Source: Candidatus Neomicrothrix sp. UBA7388
GTDB taxonomy: Bacteria; Actinomycetota; Acidimicrobiia; Acidimicrobiales; Poriferisodalaceae
Assembly (NCBI GenBank): GCA_002470695.1
Contig: DKNM01000081.1
Span: 1-28,395 of the forward strand
Direction of reading: 5' to 3'
DNA length: 28,395 nucleotides
Position 1 is the first letter of the stretch, and each line of letters starts with the position of its first letter. Position numbers and translations under genes: made by a program. The notes beneath the pieces were generated by a model. The model was given only the letters and a program-made list of their open reading frames with translations, searched no databases and had not been told where the DNA came from. Below, piece after piece: positions 1-6,024 of the stretch.

Positions 1-74
1 CCTAACTCACGACACGCCCGAATCACTCTTACAGCTATTTCGCCACGGTTAGCGATCAAAATCTTCGAGAACAC
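1..74 (-). CDS. accC: Biotin carboxylase / acyl-CoA carboxylase alpha subunit, N-terminal fragment (runs off the window)
   Basis: Reading the minus strand from a GTG at 74 gives 24 codons starting [20 protein letters not shown], the nearly invariant N-terminus of biotin carboxylase (first strand and turn of the pre-ATP-grasp domain). In actinobacteria this is usually the fused alpha chain, with biotin carboxylase and biotin carrier domains, of acetyl- or propionyl-CoA carboxylase. It carboxylates biotin with ATP and bicarbonate in the first step of malonyl- or methylmalonyl-CoA formation. The GTG start is supported by a strong ribosome site (AGGGAAGG at 90-83, 8 bases upstream); the nearby minus-strand ATG at 100 is out of frame. 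It diverges from birA, whose product would biotinylate its carrier domain. The carrier domain itself is outside the window, so single-domain AccC versus a fused alpha chain cannot be decided here. Confidence 0.9.
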   Translation of the reverse strand, partial: MFSKILIANRGEIAVRVIRACREL

Positions 75-82
75 GACTTCTG

Positions 83-90
83 CCTTCCCT
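83..90 (-). promoter_or_regulatory. Shine-Dalgarno site of the biotin carboxylase gene
   Basis: On the minus strand, AGGGAAGG lies 8 bases before the GTG at 74. It decides the non-ATG start of this edge-truncated gene. Confidence 0.7.
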
Positions 91-169
91 GCACAAACAT
101 ACGATCCGCAATCGTGCCACAACCCAGGCGGTTTCCCCACCTAGATGGGCCTTCTTTCGCAAATAACAC

Positions 170-175
170 TATAAA
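170..175 (+). promoter_or_regulatory. Possible -10 element for birA
   Basis: TATAAA (followed by T) lies about 21 bases before the birA ATG, inside the 122-base divergent spacer between the biotin carboxylase gene and birA. I see no good -35 hexamer at the usual 16-18 base spacing, so this rests on the -10 match alone. Nothing else in the spacer is recognisable; I see no convincing inverted repeat for a biotin repressor, and BirA here has no room for an N-terminal DNA-binding domain. Confidence 0.25.
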
Positions 176-196
176 TCAGTAACTAATGTGAGCTAA

Positions 197-1039
197 ATGA
201 CTACCGACCGATTTAATGCTGTGGAACATACCCGCTTCACCGACGTTAAATGGGTAAGCCAAATCGGTTCCACAAACACGGAATTGCTCTCCCTGGCGCG
301 CAAAGGCGGCCACGAAGGCAACGTGCTCATTGCCGACATGCAGACAGCTGGACGGGGCAGAAGGGGAAGAGTTTGGACCGCACCGCCCGGCACGTCGTTA
401 ATGATGTCCATATTGCTTCGCCCGGCACCTCAAACCCTGCAGTTAGCAAACGCAAGTCTCATAACTTCTGCCTTGGCTATATCAACTATTGAAGCGGTCC
501 AGGCGTTAACAGGTGTTGAACTGAGAGTGAAGTGGCCGAACGACCTTGTGGTTGACAGCCCGAACGAAACCGAAAAAGACACCGACCCTGGGTACCGAAA
601 AGTCGCAGGCATCCTCTCAGAGACCCTTCTAACTAACGCGACTATTGACGCTTTGGTTATCGGAATGGGGCTAAACGTCAACTGGGGTTACGTTCCATCA
701 GAGCTCGAACAGGTCGCAACAAGCCTCGATCTTCTCGCAAATTCCAATATTGATCGAAACGATCTGGCTTACCGAATTCTTCGCAACTTCGAATTGCACT
801 ACGAAGAATTATCTGGAGAAGAAGGTCAGGCTAGAACTCTCCAGCGGCTCCGTAAACACTCTGCGACTTTGGGGCGGCGCGTCGTGATCCTTAGCGAAGC
901 TAAGAGCGGTACCGAGCGACTTTATGGACTAGCGATCGACGTGGATGATTCTGGTCGACTAATTGTTCAGGACGACGAAGGCACGGCGCACGCAATCTCG
1001 GTCGCTGACATCGAACACTTGCGACTCGATGGGCGCTAA
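197..1039 (+). CDS. birA: Biotin--[acetyl-CoA-carboxylase] ligase
   Basis: A 280-residue cytoplasmic biotin protein ligase. It makes biotinyl-AMP and transfers biotin to the lysine of the biotin carrier domain of acyl-CoA carboxylases. Visible signatures: the SIGSTN-type start of the catalytic domain (here QIGSTNTE, near residue 23), the biotin/ATP loop GRGRRGR (residues 52-58), the RVKWPND motif with the expected catalytic lysine at about K112, the KVAGILSE stretch, the GMGLNVN motif and a C-terminal SH3-like domain from about residue 230. There is no N-terminal helix-turn-helix, so this is a monofunctional ligase and not the bifunctional E. coli type. The ATG at 197 is preceded by an in-frame TAA directly upstream, which fixes the start. 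It is divergent from the biotin carboxylase gene, its likely substrate, and is followed 35 bases later by the polysaccharide genes. Confidence 0.95.
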   Translation: MTTDRFNAVEHTRFTDVKWVSQIGSTNTELLSLARKGGHEGNVLIADMQTAGRGRRGRVWTAPPGTSLMMSILLRPAPQTLQLANASLITSALAISTIEAVQALTGVELRVKWPNDLVVDSPNETEKDTDPGYRKVAGILSETLLTNATIDALVIGMGLNVNWGYVPSELEQVATSLDLLANSNIDRNDLAYRILRNFELHYEELSGEEGQARTLQRLRKHSATLGRRVVILSEAKSGTERLYGLAIDVDDSGRLIVQDDEGTAHAISVADIEHLRLDGR

Positions 1040-1074
1040 CAGTCAGGCTTGGTTAGGGAATACTCTAGAGAGTC

Positions 1075-1629
1075 ATGGCAAAGGTCGAATCTTCTGAGGC
1101 AATCGAAGGCGTCTATATTGTGACCCCGGACGTTTACAGCGACGACCGTGGATTCTTCGTTGAGACATACCGGAGAGAATGGATCCCTCAAGGTTCGCGC
1201 GAAATGGTGCAAGCCAACCGTGGTGATCGACAACAAGGCTGCGTCGTTGGCCTGCACTACCACCTCCACCAAGCTGACTATTGGTACGTTCCATTCGGAA
1301 CGGTGCGAGTTGTTCTCCACGACCTTAGGGAAGGTTCGCCAACCGAGAGTGGAACAGAACAATTAGATCTAAGTGGCACTGAACACCGCGGCATCTACAT
1401 ACCACCTGGAGTGGCCCACGGTTTCGCCTCGCTAACCGATGCAACTATTACGTATCTAGTGGATAGCTACTACAACCCAGCAGACGAACTAGGTCTAATC
1501 TGGAACGATCCCGAGGTCGATGCGGACTGGGGATTAAGTGACCCGATCTTGTCTGAACGCGACCAATCGAACCCGACTAAACGGAACATCCCCGACGCTT
1601 TGCGTCCGCGCCACGGGTTAAGGAATTGA
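1075..1629 (+). CDS. rmlC: RmlC-family dTDP-4-dehydrorhamnose 3,5-epimerase with a divergent active site
   Basis: A 184-residue cupin-fold sugar epimerase, the usual length for RmlC, which inverts C3 and C5 of dTDP-4-keto-6-deoxyglucose on the way to dTDP-rhamnose. Family marks are present: DDRGFFVE (about 22-29), GLHYH with the catalytic-position His at H61, PPGVAHGF (about 114-121) and WNDPEVDADW near the C-terminus, holding the conserved aspartate. Two positions differ from textbook RmlC. The Arg of the RGLH motif is Val58, and the segment that normally holds an active-site Lys reads HQADYWYVP and appears about three residues shorter. It could be a lineage variant of RmlC or a related NDP-sugar epimerase. 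The following rmlB starts 7 bases after the stop, so the two are one transcription unit. Confidence 0.85.
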   Translation: MAKVESSEAIEGVYIVTPDVYSDDRGFFVETYRREWIPQGSREMVQANRGDRQQGCVVGLHYHLHQADYWYVPFGTVRVVLHDLREGSPTESGTEQLDLSGTEHRGIYIPPGVAHGFASLTDATITYLVDSYYNPADELGLIWNDPEVDADWGLSDPILSERDQSNPTKRNIPDALRPRHGLRN

Positions 1630-1636
1630 CCACAAC

Positions 1637-2599
1637 ATGAAAGTTCTAATCACGGGAGGAGCTGGATTTATTGGGTCAAACTATGTCAGGCATCATCTCG
1701 CCCAGAGCGATGACCAAATAACCATTCTTGACGCTCTCACCTATGCCGGGAGTCGTGACACGATTTCCGATTTTATTGATAACTCAAGAGTTAAGTTTGT
1801 TCACGGAGATATCTGCGACCGGGACACTGTAAATGCCGTGCTAAAGGGGATGGACGCAATCGTTCATTTTGCCGCAGAAAGCCATGTTGACAGATCCATA
1901 GCGGGGTCGGAACGATTTATGGTCACCAATGCCGTGGGCACCAACGTGCTTTGCGACTTAGCGAAGAACTCAGAGATAGAACGCTTTGTCCATGTGTCAA
2001 CAGACGAAGTTTATGGCTCTCGAGAGAGAGGGTCTTTCGACGAAAACGACAGACTGGAACCGAGCAGCCCTTACTCCGCATCAAAGGCTTCGTCGGACTT
2101 AATCGCCCTCGGGCATCATGCAACGCATGGGCTCCCTGTAAGCGTCACTCGTTCCTCCAATAACTACGGGCCATACCAATTCCCAGAAAAGCTGATACCT
2201 CTTTTCGTTACAAATCTCATCGACGGGCTCAAGGTCCCCCTCTACGGAGAAGGGCTCAACGTCCGTGATTGGATCCACGTTCAAGACAATTGCTCAGCGA
2301 TTAATAAAGTTCTGCATGAAGGGACGCAAGGAGAGATCTACAACATTGGCGCGGGAAACGAGGTATCTAATCTTGCCCTCACCCACATGCTTATAGAACT
2401 TTGCCAAAGGGACATATCAGCAATCAATCCAGTAGGGGATCGACCCGGCCATGATTTTCGGTATTCGGTAGATGTATCAAAAATCACTAACCTTGGCTGG
2501 AAAACTGAGATCGACCTAAGTGAAGGTCTGGAATCAACTGTTGCTTGGTACCACTCAAATGAGAAATGGTGGCGTCCAAAGAAAGCGAAAACCAAGTGA
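1637..2599 (+). CDS. rmlB: dTDP-glucose 4,6-dehydratase
   Basis: A 320-residue extended SDR enzyme that converts dTDP-glucose to dTDP-4-keto-6-deoxyglucose using bound NAD, the second step of dTDP-rhamnose synthesis. Seen: the Rossmann glycine motif GGAGFIGS (residues 7-14), the acid/base triad segment STDEVYG (T122, D123, E124), the catalytic YSASK (Y146, K150), the HFAAESHVDRS motif of dehydratases of this family and the RSSNNYGPYQFPEKLIP substrate segment. Length and motifs are complete. It sits between the rmlC-like gene and the ABC exporter permease. The permease reading frame opens inside the last 34 bases of this gene, or at a GTG overlapping the stop, suggesting translational coupling. 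No rmlA is visible in the window. Confidence 0.95.
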   Translation: MKVLITGGAGFIGSNYVRHHLAQSDDQITILDALTYAGSRDTISDFIDNSRVKFVHGDICDRDTVNAVLKGMDAIVHFAAESHVDRSIAGSERFMVTNAVGTNVLCDLAKNSEIERFVHVSTDEVYGSRERGSFDENDRLEPSSPYSASKASSDLIALGHHATHGLPVSVTRSSNNYGPYQFPEKLIPLFVTNLIDGLKVPLYGEGLNVRDWIHVQDNCSAINKVLHEGTQGEIYNIGAGNEVSNLALTHMLIELCQRDISAINPVGDRPGHDFRYSVDVSKITNLGWKTEIDLSEGLESTVAWYHSNEKWWRPKKAKTK

Positions 2600-3411
2600 G
2601 GGACAGCAACGTTTTCGTAGACGCAAAAAAGTATTTCCCTCTCGTTCAAAACTTTGCAAGACGAGAACTGAAGGCGCGATATAAGAGAAGTCTCCTCGGT
2701 TGGACGTGGTCATTACTTAACCCGATATCTACCATCCTGGTCTACAGCCTCGTTTTCTCAGTTTTTTTCCGCGCTGCTCCACCTCCTTCGGGAAATGGCT
2801 CACAAAACTTCGCGCTATTTCTGTTCACTGGACTAGTTGTCTGGCTTCTTTTCGCTGGAATGATCAATGGATCTATGGGGTGGTTGAGCTCGATAGGGGA
2901 TCTACGACGAAAAGTTTTTTTCCCGCCGGAAACAGCGATCTTCGGAAGCGCTTTAGCCCTCGGCGTTCAGTCAGCGATAGAAGCGGCAGTGCTCATTCTT
3001 GTAATGATCTTGATTGCGAACGTTGGACTAACCACCCTCGTCTTACCAATAATTTTAGTGCTAGCGGGTCTGTTCGGGCTGGGCATAGGGTTTTTCGTAT
3101 GCGTTTTCAATACGCATTACAGAGATGTGCAATACCTCGTCGGCATCATTCTGAACGCCCTATTCTTTTTGGTTCCAATCGTGTATCCCATCTCGATCAT
3201 TCCTGAAGCTCATTGGGGAATACCAATTCGAAAAATGATCGAATACAACCCGGTTAATCAATTCGTTGCTGCTGCCCGCGAGAGCGCATATCTACTCGAA
3301 TGGTCAAGTTGGAACCGTTGGGCACTCATTATCTTTTATTCCGTCGCTAGTTTTGCCTTGGGGTGGCGATTCTTCAATAAACGATCCATGCAACTCAGCG
3401 AGGATATGTGA
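2566..3411 (+). CDS. wzm: Polysaccharide ABC transporter, permease subunit (Wzm type)
   Basis: A 281-residue ABC-2 family membrane protein, the usual size for Wzm/TagG permeases that export undecaprenyl-linked polysaccharide across the inner membrane. The N-terminus has the family's amphipathic motif ARRELKARYKRSLLGWTWS (about 31-49), followed by six hydrophobic stretches, roughly at 50-72, 82-104, 120-150, 152-178, 188-212 and 250-270. A YNPVNQFV motif lies before the last segment, as in TagG/Wzm proteins. The neighbouring ATPase gene overlaps it by 4 bases (GTGA), so the two are coupled. The start is uncertain: the ATG at 2566 overlaps rmlB by 34 bases, whereas an in-frame GTG at 2596 would give a GTGA overlap with the rmlB stop; neither has a strong ribosome site. 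Confidence 0.92.
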   Translation: MVASKESENQVRDSNVFVDAKKYFPLVQNFARRELKARYKRSLLGWTWSLLNPISTILVYSLVFSVFFRAAPPPSGNGSQNFALFLFTGLVVWLLFAGMINGSMGWLSSIGDLRRKVFFPPETAIFGSALALGVQSAIEAAVLILVMILIANVGLTTLVLPIILVLAGLFGLGIGFFVCVFNTHYRDVQYLVGIILNALFFLVPIVYPISIIPEAHWGIPIRKMIEYNPVNQFVAAARESAYLLEWSSWNRWALIIFYSVASFALGWRFFNKRSMQLSEDM

Positions 3412-4685
3412 AACCAGCGATCTCCGTTCAGCAGGTATCTAAGAGATACCGGATTCAGCGCGATCGTCCCAATTCTCTAAAAGAAGCCGCGGTAAGGCGC
3501 AGTAAACCCCAAGGCTTATCTGACTTCTGGGCTCTCAAAGATGTTTCTTTGGGCATTAGAAAAGGTTCATTCTTTGGGCTCGTCGGGCATAACGGCTCAG
3601 GGAAGACAACGTTGTTGAAATTAATGGCTGGTATTCACAAACCCACTAGCGGCCAGCTGCAGGTAAATGGCAGAGTTTCAGCACTCTTGGAACTGGGTTC
3701 GGGTTTCCATCCTGAATTAAGCGGTCGCGAAAATATTTTCTTGAACGGCGCCATTCTCGGTCTGAGCCGAAAAGAAATGGAACGAGCTGTCGATCAGATC
3801 ATTGATTTCAGTGACATAGGCGATTTCATTGATGCTCCTGTCAAGATTCTCTCTAGTGGCATGTACGTGAGGCTTGGTTTCGCCGTAGCCGTGCACGTTG
3901 CCCCTGAGATACTCCTGATAGACGAAGTAATTGCAGTAGGTGACGAAGCATTCCAACGCAAATGTCTCGAACATCTTTACGAGCTGCGGCGCGGAGGCGC
4001 CACAATTATTCTCGTATCGCACTCTCTGCCGCTGGTGGAGGGACTTTGTGACGAGGTTGGATGGCTCGATAGGGGCATTCTCAAGCAAGCAGGTGATGCC
4101 ACCGAAGTATGTTGGGCTTACCTTGACGCAGTTAATGCTGAGGAAGCAGAAAAAATGCGAGATGGTGTGGAGGAACAATTTCATACTGACACGTCGCTAA
4201 CAGAGATCGAGGTTCGTCGCGGAAGCGGCGAGATCCGAATCTTTCATGTTGACTACCTTGATGCGCAATGGCTTGCCAACCCGTTACCCGGCTCAGGTAA
4301 CAAATTAATTATTCGACTTTGGTACGAGGCGGAAGATTCAGTCGAAAATCCGGTTTTCGCGTTCAAGCTCCACCACGCAACGGGAGTCCATCTTGCTTCT
4401 CCCAACAGTGCCCTTCAACAACTCAGTACCGGGTCAATTAGTGCAGGGCGAGGCTACGTTGATTTCATCATTGACGAGCTGGGCCTTTTGGCCGGTGACT
4501 ATCTTTTGTCGACATCGATTACTGATAACGCTCGAATGCATGTATATGACGCTTGGGAAAGATCTCACACTCTGCGAATCGTTCCCGGATCCTCAAGCGA
4601 ACGGGAAGGTCTAACAGACCTCAGGGGTAAATGGCAGCCGCCAGTACCGCACGCAAAGGGCTCGCCGGGACACCCCAATCGATGA
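3408..4685 (+). CDS. wzt: Polysaccharide ABC transporter, ATP-binding subunit with C-terminal carbohydrate-binding-like domain (Wzt)
   Basis: A 425-residue ATPase partner of the preceding permease. The nucleotide-binding domain spans about residues 1-245, with Walker A GHNGSGKTT (60-68), signature LSSGM (about 148-152), Walker B ILLIDE (about 168-173) and the H-loop VSHS (about 203). About 180 further residues follow, in part a beta-rich domain (roughly 265-395), matching the Wzt C-terminal domain. In E. coli O8/O9a that domain recognises a terminal modification on the finished glycan before export. Its presence suggests that this exporter also reads a specific chain end; I infer this from architecture only. 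It starts with GTG at 3408 in a 4-base overlap with the permease stop. No modifying methyltransferase or kinase gene is visible nearby. Confidence 0.93.
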   Translation: MKPAISVQQVSKRYRIQRDRPNSLKEAAVRRSKPQGLSDFWALKDVSLGIRKGSFFGLVGHNGSGKTTLLKLMAGIHKPTSGQLQVNGRVSALLELGSGFHPELSGRENIFLNGAILGLSRKEMERAVDQIIDFSDIGDFIDAPVKILSSGMYVRLGFAVAVHVAPEILLIDEVIAVGDEAFQRKCLEHLYELRRGGATIILVSHSLPLVEGLCDEVGWLDRGILKQAGDATEVCWAYLDAVNAEEAEKMRDGVEEQFHTDTSLTEIEVRRGSGEIRIFHVDYLDAQWLANPLPGSGNKLIIRLWYEAEDSVENPVFAFKLHHATGVHLASPNSALQQLSTGSISAGRGYVDFIIDELGLLAGDYLLSTSITDNARMHVYDAWERSHTLRIVPGSSSEREGLTDLRGKWQPPVPHAKGSPGHPNR

Positions 4686-4740
4686 CCGTCGCGCCCCTAG
4701 CGAGACCGTAGCTGCACCTACACTTGCAAGTGTCCAAAGT

Positions 4741-6024
4741 ATGACTGGGCTACAACGACCGGAGAACATCTCATTGACCTCGAGCTCCTCATCGAAAATA
4801 ACCAAGAGCTCCTCGAGTAACCCGGAGCTGCTTTCGCGCGAACGTCTCCAAATAGGATTTGTGCTGCCCGATGACGAAGAGCTGCCGATCAACTGGTTGA
4901 TAGCGAAGGCGCTTGGAGCAGAAATTCAATGGCGAAGCGGTCCAGCGGACCTTCAATGGTTCGCTAAGCCATCGAATCAACTATGGCATTTAGAAAGCTA
5001 TGCCATGTCCATTTCGGCGCTACCCACTGACTTGTCAGATCTAGAAGGGCAAGTTGACGTCCTGATCGCATTCGGTGCTGGACGCGACGCCCCGCAGTTT
5101 GTCGTCGATCCAGAGCTACTTGAAATATCATTTTCGAGCGTAACGTCGCTTCTCACTCGCCACTTGGCTGAGGAATTGACCCAACTAAGTCACCCCGCTC
5201 CGTCGCTTAAAGGGTCGATCCTGATCGACGTATCAACCGAACCTGCCACTTTGATAGTTACTGAACTCGCCAGGCACGCAGCGACGAGAAAGTTAGCAAT
5301 AGCTTCTATTGGACCAAGAATTCACCAATCAGCATTAGCTGCAGCTTTGGTAAAACTTGGCGAAACGCCCATTGGGTTAGAGACCGACTTTGACGCCGAC
5401 GAATTTGGCGCCCTCATTCAACACGCTGGCGTAGTGGTAACGAGTGACCCAGCTCTGCATGAGCTTAGTAATGCCTTGCATGGAAGGTCGGTGCTGATAG
5501 CAGACGAGATAAATAGCAAAGGTTTTCAACAAGCACTCTGGTCCGCAGCCTCAGACACGGCTGACATAGAAAAAAATTCATCGGTGGATTCAAAAATTGA
5601 TCGGCTATCGCAAGTAGTCGAGCAAACAGCGCTAATGAGGTTAGATCCATCGGTACTGAACTTGGACCTAAGTCCAAGTGATGAGTTGATGCGGATAAGA
5701 AAGCAAATCGAATTCCACGACGTTCAAGCGCAGAACTGGTGGCGGCAGCGTCGACGATCCCATCAGACAATTGATCGATTACGTCAAGAGATCCTGCAGA
5801 TAACACAAGATTTGGAGTCCACTAAAGGGGAATTGGATAAAACGAAGAAAGCTTCTCGCCTTCAACACAAGCGGCTAAATGAGTTAGAAATGATGGTCGC
5901 TGAATACGATCAGGGTCCGGCGCGACTCCAACCCAGCGTCGACTGGAACAGCGTAAGAGCGCAAATCGAAAGAGATTTTCTCAAAATCCTCCGCTGGGTA
6001 CGCCAGAAAATCGGACGCGGATGA
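4741..6024 (+). CDS. Unrecognised protein: Rossmann/GT-B-like region plus C-terminal coiled coil
   Basis: A 427-residue protein I cannot assign to a family. Residues 13-27 are a Ser-rich low-complexity stretch. Residues 36-280 alternate predicted strands and helices (RLQIGFVLP; KGSILIDVS; GVVVTSDPALHELSNALHG), resembling the nucleotide-binding half of GT-B glycosyltransferases or polysaccharide pyruvyl transferases, but without a clear catalytic motif. Residues about 314-395 are charged and heptad-like (RLRQEILQITQDLESTKGEL), a likely coiled coil. The last 25 residues form a basic, amphipathic-looking helix. It follows wzt by 55 bases and overlaps the next glycosyltransferase by 4 bases (ATGA), so it belongs to the glycan operon. 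The frame is open upstream of 4741 but has no ATG, GTG or TTG there; the ribosome site is weak. A degenerate glycosyltransferase or a scaffold/ruler protein are both possible. Confidence 0.7.
   Translation: MTGLQRPENISLTSSSSSKITKSSSSNPELLSRERLQIGFVLPDDEELPINWLIAKALGAEIQWRSGPADLQWFAKPSNQLWHLESYAMSISALPTDLSDLEGQVDVLIAFGAGRDAPQFVVDPELLEISFSSVTSLLTRHLAEELTQLSHPAPSLKGSILIDVSTEPATLIVTELARHAATRKLAIASIGPRIHQSALAAALVKLGETPIGLETDFDADEFGALIQHAGVVVTSDPALHELSNALHGRSVLIADEINSKGFQQALWSAASDTADIEKNSSVDSKIDRLSQVVEQTALMRLDPSVLNLDLSPSDELMRIRKQIEFHDVQAQNWWRQRRRSHQTIDRLRQEILQITQDLESTKGELDKTKKASRLQHKRLNELEMMVAEYDQGPARLQPSVDWNSVRAQIERDFLKILRWVRQKIGRG

Noticed and set aside
1063..1074. CTCTAGAG palindrome before the rmlC-like gene
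   Set aside because: Eight-base palindromes are common by chance; no promoter elements are arranged around it.
3717..4184. 155-codon minus-strand open frame inside wzt
   Set aside because: It overlaps the ABC signature and Walker B coding sequence, and its composition is unlike a real protein.
4741..6024. Calling this a polysaccharide pyruvyl transferase
   Set aside because: Only a loose resemblance around the VVVTSDPALHELSNALHG stretch; no catalytic residues could be identified, so it is left unassigned.
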